Position numbers and translations under genes: made by a program
Shown: piece after piece, positions 1-8,525 of the stretch
Layout: the number at the start of each line of letters is the position of its first letter
Position numbering within the stretch: position 1 is the first letter of the stretch
The notes under the pieces: generated by a model
What the model was told of the DNA's origin: nothing
Seen by the model: only the letters and a program-made list of their open reading frames with translations
The model's database searches: none
Origin: an uncultured Oscillospiraceae bacterium
GTDB lineage: Bacteria; Bacillota; Clostridia; Oscillospirales; Acutalibacteraceae
NCBI GenBank assembly: GCA_900541975.1
Contig: UQLR01000006.1
Span: forward strand, 55,868 to 119,867
Direction: 5' to 3'
DNA length: 64,000 bases

Positions 1-315
1 ATGCTTTACAGCTTTTTTACAGGATGGAAATCTTTACAGGCCGCCCTTTTGCGCGCTTTGCTTCCTTATAATTATTTCCGGACCGTTCTTAACTAAAACC
101 ATAAAAATGGCATAATGCCATTATAAAATATAAAATGGCAGATGCACAGTTGAAAAGCCGGATCTGCCGGCGCTTGCATAGAAATAAAGGCAGTATTTTA
201 CAGACCATTCTGTAAAAAATAAAAAAGGAACGCCTGGTATGAGGGCGGCTCTTTTAATTACATGCAAAAACCGGATTTAAAACGATTATACAAAACTGAA
301 AAAGGAGCAAACGAT
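1..315. other. intergenic, upstream of ppk2
   Basis: I see no supportable gene here. An open frame from the left edge ends at 94 and could be the tail of a gene outside the window. A perfect 8-bp-arm palindrome sits at 106-122 (AATGGCAT A ATGCCATT). A weak promoter-like pair, TTTACA at 197-202 and TAAAAA at 220-225 with 17 nt between, precedes the kinase gene at 316. Confidence 0.4.
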
Positions 316-1182
316 ATGACTTTGAAGGATTACCGCGTGGAAGGAAAGAAAAAGATTCGATTAAGCGATTATCCTACCGGAGCCGGAAAGGCCAAGGAGA
401 AAAAGGAAAGCTATATTGCAAAAACAGGCGAAAATTTGAAAATTATGGGGGATCTTCAGGATAAACTGTATTCACAGGGCAAAGAGGGGCTTATAATTAT
501 TTTTCAGGCGATGGACGCCGCTGGAAAAGACAGCACCATTAAACATGTTATGACGGGCATGAATCCTCAGGGCGTGGTTGTGCATTCGTTTAAGGCGCCG
601 TCCAACAGGGAATTGTCGCATGATTATTTGTGGCGTACAGTTCTGGCTCTGCCTGCACGCGGCTACATGGCTATTTTTAACCGCTCTTATTATGAGGATG
701 TACTGGTAGTAAAGGTCAGAAAACTTTATAAAGATTACAACATGGCAAAGCGTTGCCTGCAGGACGATATAATTGAACAGCGTTACAGGCAGATTTGTAA
801 TTTTGAAAAATATTTGTATCAAAACAGCTACCGCGTGATTAAACTTTTTCTGCATGTTTCCAAAGAAAAACAAAAAGAACGCTTTTTGGAACGGATTGAC
901 CTAAAAATTAAAAACTGGAAATTTTCGGCTTCCGACGTAAAGGAGCGCAAACTTTGGGACCAATATCAAAAGGCATATACAGACGCTATTAATGCGACTG
1001 CAACGGAAAACTGCCCCTGGTATGTGATTCCCGCCGATAACAAGTGGTATACGCGTTACCTGGTTTCTGAAGTGATTCTGGACGTTATGAAAGACATGGA
1101 TCCGCAATATCCGGTTATGGCAAAGCAAGACCGGGACCGCCTTGCCACAGAACGTGAATTTTTAATGAATGAAGAAGATTAA
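316..1182 (+). CDS. polyphosphate kinase 2 family protein
   Basis: This 288-residue protein matches the PPK2 family, which moves phosphate between polyphosphate and nucleotides in the cytoplasm (AMP, ADP or GDP depending on the subclass). The P-loop is in QAMDAAGKDST near residues 73-83. The family motif NRSYYEDVLV and the C-terminal PWYVIPADNKWYTRYL segment are both present. I chose the ATG at 316 because AAAGGAG lies 9 nt upstream; an in-frame ATG at 262 has no ribosome binding site. The subclass and preferred nucleotide cannot be read from the sequence alone. The gene stands alone between the window edge and convergent tRNA genes. Confidence 0.9.
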   Translation: MTLKDYRVEGKKKIRLSDYPTGAGKAKEKKESYIAKTGENLKIMGDLQDKLYSQGKEGLIIIFQAMDAAGKDSTIKHVMTGMNPQGVVVHSFKAPSNRELSHDYLWRTVLALPARGYMAIFNRSYYEDVLVVKVRKLYKDYNMAKRCLQDDIIEQRYRQICNFEKYLYQNSYRVIKLFLHVSKEKQKERFLERIDLKIKNWKFSASDVKERKLWDQYQKAYTDAINATATENCPWYVIPADNKWYTRYLVSEVILDVMKDMDPQYPVMAKQDRDRLATEREFLMNEED

Positions 1183-1213
1183 CCTGACTGCCCAGAAGAC
1201 TTCTGTGTAATAG

Positions 1214-1250
1214 AAAAGCCGCCGCAAGCGATATACAAGCTTGCGGCGGC
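1214..1250 (-). terminator. terminator of the tRNA-Ser pair
   Basis: A perfect 11-bp stem (GCCGCCGCAAG pairing with CTTGCGGCGGC) is followed on the minus strand by TTTTCTA. It lies directly behind the CCA end of tRNA-Ser(GCT). Confidence 0.85.
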
Positions 1251-1251
1251 T

Positions 1252-1341
1252 TGGCGGAGAAGAAGGGATTTGAACCCTTGCGCCGGTTACCCGACCTACT
1301 CCCTTAGCAGGGGAGCCTCTTCACCACTTGAGTACTTCTCC
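1252..1341 (-). tRNA. tRNA-Ser (anticodon GCT)
   Basis: This is a 90-nt class II tRNA with acceptor strands GGAGAAG/CTTCTCC, discriminator G and an encoded CCA. The anticodon loop carries GCT (CCCCT-GCT-AAGGG context). The long variable arm and the T-loop GTTCAAATC fit tRNA-Ser reading AGC/AGU. It is co-transcribed with the tRNA-Ser(TGA) 49 bp upstream. Confidence 0.95.
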
Positions 1342-1390
1342 AATCATTTCATTTTTTATTGTAAACATGTAAACACGAGCATTTCTGGTG

Positions 1391-1479
1391 TGGCGGAGGG
1401 GAAGGGATTCGAACCCTTGGTCCCTTTCGGAATCACTAGTTTTCAAGACTAGCTCCTTAAACCGCTCGGACACCCCTCC
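1391..1479 (-). tRNA. tRNA-Ser (anticodon TGA)
   Basis: This is an 89-nt class II tRNA with acceptor strands GGAGGGG/CCCCTCC, discriminator G and an encoded CCA. The anticodon arm CTAGT-CTTGAAA-ACTAG gives anticodon TGA. A long variable arm is present. It is the first gene of a two-tRNA transcript driven by the promoter at 1498-1526. Confidence 0.95.
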
Positions 1480-1497
1480 GAATAATCGGCAAGAAAT

Positions 1498-1526
1498 ATG
1501 TTACCATACCCGTCTTGCAATGTCAA
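1498..1526 (-). promoter_or_regulatory. sigma-A promoter for tRNA-Ser pair
   Basis: On the minus strand, TTGACA (1521-1526) and TAACAT (1498-1503) are separated by 17 nt. The tRNA starts about 19 bp beyond the -10 box, as expected for a stable RNA promoter. Confidence 0.8.
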
Positions 1527-1570
1527 GGACTTTTTTGTGGCTGTCTGCACCAGCAGAATGTCGTTTTTTC

Positions 1571-1599
1571 TTGACAAAAACTTTAAAATCATATAAAAT
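1571..1599 (+). promoter_or_regulatory. strong sigma-A promoter upstream of tRNA-Arg
   Basis: A consensus TTGACA (1571-1576), a 17-nt spacer and TAAAAT (1594-1599) are present. Transcription would start near 1606, about 140 nt before tRNA-Arg. A second TATAAT at 1739-1744 is too close to the tRNA start at 1749 to be its promoter. Confidence 0.75.
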
Positions 1600-1677
1600 A
1601 ACGGAGTGCCTGAAAACGTATAACGTTTCTATGAAAGCAGCGTACAGACAGAACAGGCTTTAAATAAAGCGGGAACA

Positions 1678-1706
1678 CCTCGTCTTAATAAGGAAAAGAG
1701 GTTTTT
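1678..1706 (+). terminator. attenuator-like hairpin in tRNA-Arg leader
   Basis: The hairpin CCTCGTCTT...AAGGAAAAGAGG is imperfect and is followed by TTTTT. Its left part (GCGGGAACACCTCGTC) resembles the 3' end of clostridial T-box leaders, but I see no complete stem I and no canonical T-box sequence. It could be a decayed leader or a simple terminator of a short RNA starting near 1606. Confidence 0.4.
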
Positions 1707-1748
1707 AAAAAGGCCACTGTCTTTTTAATAGCCTAACATATAATATAT

Positions 1749-1825
1749 GTCGCTATAGCTCAGCTGGATAGAGCGACCGCCTCCTAAGCGGTAGGTCGGA
1801 GGTTCGAATCCTCTTAGCGACGCCA
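1749..1825 (+). tRNA. tRNA-Arg (anticodon CCT)
   Basis: This 77-nt tRNA has acceptor strands GTCGCTA/TAGCGAC, discriminator G and an encoded CCA. The anticodon arm CCGC-CTCCTAA-GCGG gives anticodon CCT, reading AGG. The D-arm (GCTCAGCTGGATAGAGC) and T-loop (GTTCGAATC) are standard. A terminator follows 4 nt later. Confidence 0.95.
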
Positions 1826-1828
1826 CGC

Positions 1829-1864
1829 CGCCGCGGACTGTGTATTGTTCGCGGCGATTTTTTT
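1829..1864 (+). terminator. terminator of tRNA-Arg
   Basis: The stem CGCCGCG (1829-1835) pairs with CGCGGCG (1850-1856) and is followed by ATTTTTTT. Confidence 0.8.
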
Positions 1865-2164
1865 AAACAGTTGTCAGTTCGCACATTGCGGACGTTTGGA
1901 CGTATTGCCGGTTTTTTGCAAACGTATGTTTCACTTGCAATTTCCTGCCGGCGTTTTTGGCATTATCTTTACAAACCGGAGCAAGTTAAGCTTGTTCTGG
2001 TTTTTATTTTTAAAAACATCAGCTGCCTGTTTTGCCGGGGCCGGGGCTTCTTTCCTGTAAAAGATTACTTGCCGCTTGTCTGCCAAGCTTGAAATCCTCT
2101 GCAATAGTTGGCCTGCAGTTGCCATTTTATTAAAAAGCAACGCACCGGGCAAAGCCCGCGGCAG
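1865..2164. other. intergenic between tRNA-Arg and exonuclease gene
   Basis: About 300 bp with no gene that I can support. Several short open frames run across both strands, but none has a ribosome binding site or recognisable protein features. A small hairpin (CGGGC TTT GCCCG) just after the exonuclease stop, followed by GTGCGTTGCTTTTT on the minus strand, may be a weak terminator. Confidence 0.4.
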
Positions 2165-3016
2165 TCATTCCCCTGCGTCTTTCAAAACACGCATAAATTT
2201 ATGGACGGAAACGCCGTCGTACTTCAGTTTGAACCGTACTCTTGCCTCATATTCCCGGTTGCAGTTGCGGCAAAAAAATTTGGCACGAAAGCTTTTATTT
2301 TTCACAATCCATGGAGTTTTACGCTTTGCCGCCTGCCCACAGCCTTCACAGTACATGACCATTTGCGATTTGTCGATCAATGGATTTTTTATATTGGATA
2401 AAATGGTCGTTTTAAAGGTAAGACGTTTGTAAAATTCTTCATCCATATTCTGGATGATGGATTCAAATTTTGCTTTATCATACAATTTTTGAAAGCAGCG
2501 TGCGGCAAGCATGCTGTCAGCAAGCGCCCGATGGAGCGCCTCTTCTTCAAAATTAAGGGAAAGCGCTTGCGCCGCCGTGCTTAAGCCAAGTAGTTTGGAG
2601 GGCTCGGCACGTCCAAGCATCTGCTCGCAATAATGTTGCAGATCGACATATTGCTGCGCAAAATCAATTTTTTTTTGCTTAAGAAAATATTCATAATTAT
2701 CCAATAGCGTCAATATGTCCGATGTTCCCCAGGTCAGCAGTACGCAATCCTTTGCAAACGCCCGGAACTTGCGCAGCGCGTGAGTAAAGGTATTGTCAAC
2801 CTTGCACAGCTCTTCGTTGCTGATATGCGTAAGGGCTTCGATTCTGTCGTTAATTTTTTTCCCGATCTGCGGATTGACCAGCATGGAAAAGGTTTCCGTA
2901 ATATGCAGATCACAGGACAGCTTAACCGCACCGAATTCAATAATTTCATTAATAAACTTTTTTCTGCGGCGGCTGTAGGAGCCGTTCCATTCCAAATCAA
3001 GAATTACAAACTGCAT
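2165..3016 (-). CDS. DEDDh 3'-5' exonuclease with C-terminal zinc ribbon
   Basis: This 283-residue protein starts MQFVILDLEWN, the ExoI motif of DnaQ/KapD-like exonucleases (Asp and Glu are metal ligands). The ExoIII motif HRALADSMLAA is near residue 170, so the DEDDh set appears complete. The last ~80 residues hold CEGCG and, further on, CRNC, a likely four-Cys zinc ribbon not found in plain DnaQ folds. The ATG at 3016 is preferred because the protein then begins at the first strand of the fold. An in-frame TTG at 3037 overlaps the typA stop and could allow coupled translation. It is the last gene of the phosphatase-typA-exonuclease operon. Substrate (RNA or DNA) is unknown. Confidence 0.8.
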   Translation of the reverse strand: MQFVILDLEWNGSYSRRRKKFINEIIEFGAVKLSCDLHITETFSMLVNPQIGKKINDRIEALTHISNEELCKVDNTFTHALRKFRAFAKDCVLLTWGTSDILTLLDNYEYFLKQKKIDFAQQYVDLQHYCEQMLGRAEPSKLLGLSTAAQALSLNFEEEALHRALADSMLAARCFQKLYDKAKFESIIQNMDEEFYKRLTFKTTILSNIKNPLIDKSQMVMYCEGCGQAAKRKTPWIVKNKSFRAKFFCRNCNREYEARVRFKLKYDGVSVHKFMRVLKDAGE

Positions 3017-3033
3017 AGCACATACCCATTCTG

Positions 3034-4851
3034 TCAATTTTTAAACTGCTTCTTCATACGAAGTTCTTTTTGCAAAATCGTCTTACGCAACCGGATGCTT
3101 TTCGGCGTAATTTCAACCAGCTCGTCATCGGCAATAAACTCTAAAGACTGCTCCAGGCTTAAAACAGACGGCGGGGTAAGCTTTAACGCATCGTCTGAAC
3201 CTGCGGCTCTGGTATTGGTAATATGCTTTTTCTTACACACGTTGACCACCAGATCTTCCGCTTTGGGGCTGGCGCCGACGATCATTCCCTCATAGACAGC
3301 GACGCCCGGGCCTATAAACAGGCGTCCCCTTTCCTGCGCGGCAAAAAGGCCATAGCCTGTTGCCTCGCCCGTTTCATGCGCAATAAGCGAACCTTGGCGG
3401 CGGCTGACAATTTCCCCTTTATATGGTTCGTACCCGTCAAACACATGGTTCATAATTCCATTACCGTTTGTATCAGTCAAAAATTCCGGGCGATACCCCA
3501 TTAAACCCCTTGCCGGGATTTTAAACTCAATATGCGCAGTGCCAGATGCGCGCGTACCCATATTGACAAGCTCCGCCTTGCGGGCGCCCAGCTTTTCCAT
3601 GACTGCGCCCACATAGGAATCCGGCACCTCTATAATCAAAAATTCGATTGGCTCGCAAACAACGCCGTCTATTTTTCGGGTGATCACGCTTGGGCGCGAA
3701 ACCTGAAATTCATAGTTTTGCCTGCGCATGGTTTCTATTAAAATAGAAAGGTGCAGTTCCCCCCTGCCGGAAACACGGAACGTATCGGCAGAATCGGTTT
3801 CTTCCACGCGCAGTGCAACGTTGGTTTCTACCTCTTTGAACAGGCGGTCGCGTATATTTCTGGAAGTTACATACTTTCCTTCCCTGCCTGCAAACGGGCT
3901 GTTGTTAACCATAAACAGCATCGAAACCGTTGGTTCGTCTATCTTTACAAACGGCAGCGGTTCTGCCTTTTCAGGTGCGCAGACCGTGTCCCCAATATTT
4001 AAATCTGCAATTCCGGACACGCATACAATATCCCCCAGCGCCGCATTGGCGGTTTCCACACGCCTGAGTCCTTCAAACTGGTACAGCTTTGTAATTTTCA
4101 CATTTCTTTCGCTTCCATCCCGGCAACACAGTACGGCGGCCTGTCCGCCTTTGACACGACCGCGCTCCACCCTTCCGATTCCGATTCTGCCAATATATTC
4201 GTCATAATCTATATTGGATATCAGCAATTGCAACCCATCTTCCGGTTCGCCCTTTGGAGCCGGCACCTCTTTAATTATCGCTTCAAACAGGGGCGTCATA
4301 TCTGTTCCGGGCGCATGGGGATCGTTGGTAGCGTATCCGTCGCGCGCAGAGGCGTAAACAACTGGAAATTCCAACTGGTCCTCGTCTGCCCCCAACTCGA
4401 TAAACAGGTCAAGCACTTCGTCGATGACTTCTTCCGGGCGTGCACCGGGGCGATCGATCTTATTAAGCACGACTACCGGCTTTTTCCCAAGTCCAAGTGC
4501 CTTTTTCAAAACAAAACGCGTTTGCGGCATACAGCCCTCAAAAGCGTCTACCAAAAGCAGAACGCCGTCGACCATTGTTAAAATTCGTTCTACTTCCCCG
4601 CCAAAATCGGCATGTCCCGGCGTATCTACAATATTAATCTTAACCCCATGGTACATAACGGCTGTATTTTTGGAAAGGATCGTAATACCTCTTTCGCGCT
4701 CCAGATCGTTAGAATCCATCACACGCTCCTCAACCGTTTCATTTTCCCTGAAAATGCCGCTCTGGCGTAAAAGCTGGTCAACCAGCGTTGTTTTTCCATG
4801 GTCAACATGCGCAATAATTGCTACATTTCTTAAATCTGTTCTTTCTTTCAT
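3034..4851 (-). CDS. typA: translational GTPase TypA/BipA
   Basis: This 605-residue GTPase of the EF-G/LepA superfamily binds the ribosome and assists 50S assembly and growth under stress. G1 is [11 protein letters not shown]3 is [12 protein letters not shown] and G4 is [12 protein letters not shown]. The BipA-specific C-terminal region includes [18 protein letters not shown]. The ATG at 4851 has AAGAGGG upstream; the longer open frame to 4920 adds 23 residues unlike the family. It lies 88 bp behind the histidine phosphatase gene on the same strand, and its stop overlaps the TTG upstream of the exonuclease. Confidence 0.95.
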   Translation of the reverse strand: MKERTDLRNVAIIAHVDHGKTTLVDQLLRQSGIFRENETVEERVMDSNDLERERGITILSKNTAVMYHGVKINIVDTPGHADFGGEVERILTMVDGVLLLVDAFEGCMPQTRFVLKKALGLGKKPVVVLNKIDRPGARPEEVIDEVLDLFIELGADEDQLEFPVVYASARDGYATNDPHAPGTDMTPLFEAIIKEVPAPKGEPEDGLQLLISNIDYDEYIGRIGIGRVERGRVKGGQAAVLCCRDGSERNVKITKLYQFEGLRRVETANAALGDIVCVSGIADLNIGDTVCAPEKAEPLPFVKIDEPTVSMLFMVNNSPFAGREGKYVTSRNIRDRLFKEVETNVALRVEETDSADTFRVSGRGELHLSILIETMRRQNYEFQVSRPSVITRKIDGVVCEPIEFLIIEVPDSYVGAVMEKLGARKAELVNMGTRASGTAHIEFKIPARGLMGYRPEFLTDTNGNGIMNHVFDGYEPYKGEIVSRRQGSLIAHETGEATGYGLFAAQERGRLFIGPGVAVYEGMIVGASPKAEDLVVNVCKKKHITNTRAAGSDDALKLTPPSVLSLEQSLEFIADDELVEITPKSIRLRKTILQKELRMKKQFKN

Positions 4852-4939
4852 TATATCCCTCTTATCTTTTGTAAGAACTTTTATATGCCGCCTGGCAAAA
4901 TTTCCCAATAACAGCGGCATAACTCCGTGAAAGCGCTCG

Positions 4940-5569
4940 TTATATGTCGTTTTGTTTTTCTGCAGGAATGCGCGCGTATACCTCCGCCACCTTATCGCGC
5001 ATCCATAGCAACGGTGTTATGCGCAGCGAATAGCCAAATCCATTATCCATACGCCAGTCATACGGTTTTGCATGCGGCAATCCGTAAACAGAAAGCAAGG
5101 TCATGATCACGCCGCCATGCGTAACAAGGACCGCGCTGGTCTCACCCGTTTTTATAAGATTGGTCACCATATTTTCAAACGCAAGGCATATACGCTTTGT
5201 AAACTGTGCGCCGCTTTCTCCGCCGGGCGGTGCCAGATCCGCAGAATTCGCAAGCCAGGTTTGAAAACTTTCCTCCCCTTTAAGCTGTTCAGCCGTTTTC
5301 CCTTCCCATACACCAAAATCATACTCGGCAAGCTCCGGGACGAAAAGCGGTTGCATAGCAGGATAGAGAATACTGCAAGTCTGTATGCAACGCTGCAATG
5401 GGCTTGTATAGAGAACAGCAGCACCCGGATAAACAAACGCAGTACCATAGTGTTTCAGCCTCCGGATCCCTTCCCCGGACAATGGAACATCTGTAGAACC
5501 AATGTATGCCCCTTTGCGGTTTTCTGCCGTTAAGCCGTGCCGAATCATATGAATTTGGTAAGATTTCAT
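4940..5569 (-). CDS. histidine phosphatase family protein
   Basis: This 209-residue protein belongs to the phosphoglycerate mutase/acid phosphatase superfamily. The catalytic RHG box is at HMIRHGLTAEN (residues 7-17), and the second catalytic His lies in VTHGGVIMTLL. It resembles the CobC/GpmB branch, but the substrate cannot be inferred and it should not be called a mutase. GGAGGAA precedes the ATG by 5 nt. First gene of the operon continuing into typA. Confidence 0.85.
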   Translation of the reverse strand: MKSYQIHMIRHGLTAENRKGAYIGSTDVPLSGEGIRRLKHYGTAFVYPGAAVLYTSPLQRCIQTCSILYPAMQPLFVPELAEYDFGVWEGKTAEQLKGEESFQTWLANSADLAPPGGESGAQFTKRICLAFENMVTNLIKTGETSAVLVTHGGVIMTLLSVYGLPHAKPYDWRMDNGFGYSLRITPLLWMRDKVAEVYARIPAEKQNDI

Positions 5570-5632
5570 AATTATTCCTCCAAAGTACTGGTAAAATGAC
5601 GATAAATGTAGACTTTACAAATTGTTGAATAT

Positions 5633-5661
5633 AATATATACTATATGTATAGTCGTAACAA
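5633..5661 (-). promoter_or_regulatory. promoter of the phosphatase-typA operon
   Basis: On the minus strand, TTGTTA (5656-5661) and TATATT (5633-5638) are separated by 17 nt. The spacer contains the palindrome at 5640-5653. Confidence 0.5.
5640..5653. promoter_or_regulatory. candidate operator palindrome
   Basis: ACTATA-TG-TATAGT is a perfect 6-2-6 inverted repeat between the minus-strand -35 and -10 boxes and about 90 bp upstream of the XRE regulator start. XRE repressors commonly bind such sites; that this one does so is inference. Confidence 0.4.
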
Positions 5662-5744
5662 TTCTGTAATTGTTTTGTTTTTCTTTTTTAAGAATTGTTT
5701 TCCTTTTTTAACTTTATAGATTTTTATGTATTTTGGGGGCAACC

Positions 5745-6443
5745 ATGAACAAGGATTTTTCCAGAATTATTACACTTTTGCGGAAAGAACGCGGGTTAAG
5801 CCAAAAGCAAACGGCTGCCGATCTGAACATTTCACAGGCGCTTTTGTCACATTATGAAAAAGGAATCAGGGAATGCGGCCTTGATTTTGTTGTAAAGACG
5901 GCGGATTATTATGGCGTATCCTGCGATTATCTTCTGGGAAGGACGCCCGAAAGAACAGGTGCAACGCTGAATATTAACGATATACCGGAAGCTGGCGACG
6001 CCCGGCAGGAGGCGCGCGCAACAGGTAATCTGCTGCCAACGCTGAATAAAAAGCTGATCATCAATTCGGTTGATATTTTATTTGATATTCTTGACCGCAC
6101 CGCCTGCCGGGGGCTGACCACAGAGATTTCTAATTATCTGATGGTTTCCGTTTATAAAATGTTCCGAACGGTCTATTCGGCAAACGCCAAAAACCCACAG
6201 GCGCTTTTTTCTGTTGCGCCGCATTTGTATAAAGGTTTTTCCAATGCCGCATTGTGTATTGCGGAAACAAACGCCGCTGCAATTGCTGCAGGCCGCAGTA
6301 CAGCAGACTTTGACGGCTTGGGAAAGGAAAGCGCCCCAACGCTTACGCCTGAAACAATTGCCGCACAGTTTCCACTTTATACCACTTCCCTTTTAAACCT
6401 GATCCAAACAGCGGAAAGCAAACTGCATCTTAAAAACAAATGA
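5745..6443 (+). CDS. XRE-family helix-turn-helix regulator
   Basis: This 232-residue protein has an N-terminal HTH_3 domain (residues ~7-62: LLRKERGLSQKQTAADLNIS...LLSHYEKGIRE) typical of Cro/C1-like DNA-binding proteins. The rest (~70-232) is helical, has no recognised ligand domain and resembles the C-terminal halves of clostridial XRE proteins of unknown input. The ATG at 5745 follows GGGGG by 5 nt; a TTG 12 nt upstream overlaps that site. It is transcribed away from the phosphatase-typA operon and has its own terminator at 6461-6494. Local or self-regulation is likely but not shown. Confidence 0.8.
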   Translation: MNKDFSRIITLLRKERGLSQKQTAADLNISQALLSHYEKGIRECGLDFVVKTADYYGVSCDYLLGRTPERTGATLNINDIPEAGDARQEARATGNLLPTLNKKLIINSVDILFDILDRTACRGLTTEISNYLMVSVYKMFRTVYSANAKNPQALFSVAPHLYKGFSNAALCIAETNAAAIAAGRSTADFDGLGKESAPTLTPETIAAQFPLYTTSLLNLIQTAESKLHLKNK

Positions 6444-6460
6444 CCCTTTTGCACACAGCT

Positions 6461-6494
6461 ACGGGCGGCAAACTTGCCGCCCGTTCCCTTTTTT
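6461..6494 (+). terminator. terminator of the XRE gene
   Basis: An 11-bp stem (ACGGGCGGCAA with TTGCCGCCCGT) with a 2-nt loop is followed by TCCCTTTTTT. Confidence 0.8.
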
Positions 6495-6513
6495 ATTTAC
6501 GCAAACCGCCTGT

Positions 6514-8208
6514 TTACGCTGCCGCTGTGGAAACGCCCGACTGGGAAGACAGATCTGGTTTTGGGCCCAGGCTTACAATAACCGTAACCTCTGAACCATA
6601 GTCAAGCTTTTGTCCCTCTTTAAATCCCTGCGCATAGCCGATCACTGTATTTTCCGGCACCTCGTCGCTAAATTCAAGCTGTGTATTTGCAATAAAATGC
6701 TCTTCATTTAAAGCCTTTGCAGCGTCGTCCAACGTAAGGTTTTCCACCTCCGGCAGCTCCCTTGTCTGAGGACCCTTGCTGACCGTAACAGAAATCGTAA
6801 CGCCGTCGTTGCCTCTGTCAACTGTTGTATTACCTTCCGGTGTCTGGCTTATAATGTATCCCTCTGCAACCGTGTTGCTGAATTCGTCCTCTGTTGTCCG
6901 CAAAACGTAATATTCCGTGCTGTTTTCCGCAAGCTTTTCCACGTCTTCATATTTCATTCCTACAAAATTCCGGACTCTGAAATACTCACTATTCTGCGGA
7001 TAGGTAAAATCTTCAGACTGGCTGGTAGTTGACTGCGTGGCTCCTGTTTCTTCTGTAGAACCGCCCGAAGTCACAAACATGCCCTGAAACGGATTGCTTG
7101 CAACCCAAAAAAAGCCCGCAACAGAGAAAACAACCAATGCAACAGCCGTTGCAATCACACCGCAGGCAAAATTAGAAACGCGCCTTTTGCCGCCTTCTTC
7201 CCCGCCTGTTGGCGGAATCACCGCCGGGCGCGCAATTTCTTCCTGAATCGCCTTTACGGTTGGCGCAGCAGAAAGCTGCGCGCGCAAAGACTCAAAATCC
7301 GCTATGCGCGACTGCCTGTCCACCTGCAGCCCGTTTGCAAGCGCCGTAATCACATGCGGCGGCAACCGTTTTACCACATTGGTGTTAATCAACAACCGGC
7401 CGTCCTGCATACGTTTTCTGGCATCTGCAGGCAGTTTGCCGGTCAGTGCAAAAAACAGCGTTGCCGTAAACCCGTAAATGTCGGTATATTCACCAAGCAC
7501 ACTGGCGTTGTTGTATTGCTCCGGCGCAGAGCAACCCGTAAATAACTGTGCTTTCAGCGCGCCTCCCTGCCGCCTTAAGTCATGCACAGAAAAATTTAAA
7601 ATTTTCATTTTGCCCGAAGGCGTTATCACAAGATTTTCAGGCGCAATGCCATAATGGGCAAGCCCGCTCTGGTGTATTTTGGAAAGCGCAGACAAAAGCG
7701 GCATAAACAAAGGCCTTGCCGTGTCCCACTCCAACGTACCGCCACTGCGTTCAATATATTCATGCAGCGGGATAATTTCTTCTGTCTCTTCTATTACATA
7801 TGCGGTATTATTTTCATGAAATATATCATAAACAGCAACAATTGCAGAAAGCTCCTTAAATCTTGCCACATTTCTGTGTACCTGTAAAAAGTTATTCTCC
7901 AGACTTTTGTACAAATCCTGCTTTTCCGGCTGGACAACTGCTTCCAAAGAGGCGCTTGTACGCGTACACAACCCATAAGGAAAAAACTCCCGGATAATTA
8001 CCGGTGTGTTTTCAAATTTATCATACCCCATATACTTTGCGCATTCGGTATTGTTATAGACAACCTTCCCTACTATATACCTATTCTGCAACACCGTGCG
8101 CAACGGCAAATACGGCGGTAACTGTTCAGAGTGTTTGTCAAATCCGCAATTGGGACAGACGTCTTCACCATTGTTTTCGACCATGCATCCCAAGCATATT
8201 TCAGACAT
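6514..8208 (-). CDS. zinc-ribbon/pseudokinase/PASTA membrane protein
   Basis: This 564-residue protein starts with a zinc ribbon (C5, C8, C18, C21), followed by a Ser/Thr kinase-like domain (~35-310), a membrane segment (~350-375) and two PASTA-like repeats (~415-550). The catalytic residues are lost: the ATP lysine context reads VIIREFFP instead of VAIK, the HRD loop reads HYGIAPENL, and the DFG position reads NFS. It is therefore a predicted pseudokinase. PASTA domains of true kinases bind muropeptides or lipid II, so an envelope-sensing or scaffold role is a reasonable inference. A canonical PASTA kinase with intact motifs is encoded at 22504-24561. The ATG at 8208 has AGAGGTG upstream, and a promoter at 8239-8268 rules out the longer frame. 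Confidence 0.8.
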   Translation of the reverse strand: MSEICLGCMVENNGEDVCPNCGFDKHSEQLPPYLPLRTVLQNRYIVGKVVYNNTECAKYMGYDKFENTPVIIREFFPYGLCTRTSASLEAVVQPEKQDLYKSLENNFLQVHRNVARFKELSAIVAVYDIFHENNTAYVIEETEEIIPLHEYIERSGGTLEWDTARPLFMPLLSALSKIHQSGLAHYGIAPENLVITPSGKMKILNFSVHDLRRQGGALKAQLFTGCSAPEQYNNASVLGEYTDIYGFTATLFFALTGKLPADARKRMQDGRLLINTNVVKRLPPHVITALANGLQVDRQSRIADFESLRAQLSAAPTVKAIQEEIARPAVIPPTGGEEGGKRRVSNFACGVIATAVALVVFSVAGFFWVASNPFQGMFVTSGGSTEETGATQSTTSQSEDFTYPQNSEYFRVRNFVGMKYEDVEKLAENSTEYYVLRTTEDEFSNTVAEGYIISQTPEGNTTVDRGNDGVTISVTVSKGPQTRELPEVENLTLDDAAKALNEEHFIANTQLEFSDEVPENTVIGYAQGFKEGQKLDYGSEVTVIVSLGPKPDLSSQSGVSTAAA

Positions 8209-8238
8209 AACGACACCTCTTTTTTGATTATTCAGTTT

Positions 8239-8268
8239 ATTATAGCACAGCTTATACAGCAATTTCAA
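8239..8268 (-). promoter_or_regulatory. promoter of the pseudokinase gene
   Basis: On the minus strand, TTGAAA (8263-8268) and TATAAT (8239-8244) are separated by 18 nt, about 30 bp before the ATG at 8208. Confidence 0.7.
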
Positions 8269-8350
8269 CCGCCGTATATCGCATTATTATTACAGTTTTG
8301 TAAAATTCCACACAGAATTTTACTGAAACATAAAAAAACAAAAAATAACC

Positions 8351-8379
8351 TTGCAAAATTCAGCGCAATATGATAGAAT
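8351..8379 (+). promoter_or_regulatory. promoter of tRNA-Ala
   Basis: TTGCAA (8351-8356), a 17-nt spacer and TAGAAT (8374-8379) lie 20 bp before the tRNA. Confidence 0.7.
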
Positions 8380-8399
8380 AACAATCGTTATTTTGCTAA

Positions 8400-8475
<76 letters not shown>

Positions 8476-8480
8476 GAGAA

Positions 8481-8525
8481 AGTCCCTGAAAACGGTTGGA
8501 ACAAGCCGTTTTCAGGGACTTTTTT
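8481..8525 (+). terminator. terminator of tRNA-Ala
   Basis: A perfect 15-bp stem (AGTCCCTGAAAACGG with CCGTTTTCAGGGACT) with a 10-nt loop is followed by TTTTT. Confidence 0.92.

Noticed and set aside
1270..1663. Open frames crossing the two tRNA-Ser genes
   Set aside because: They read through tRNA genes on the opposite strand and have no coding features.
1931..2152. Minus-strand 73-codon frame behind the exonuclease gene
   Set aside because: No ribosome binding site, no recognisable features, composition of intergenic DNA.
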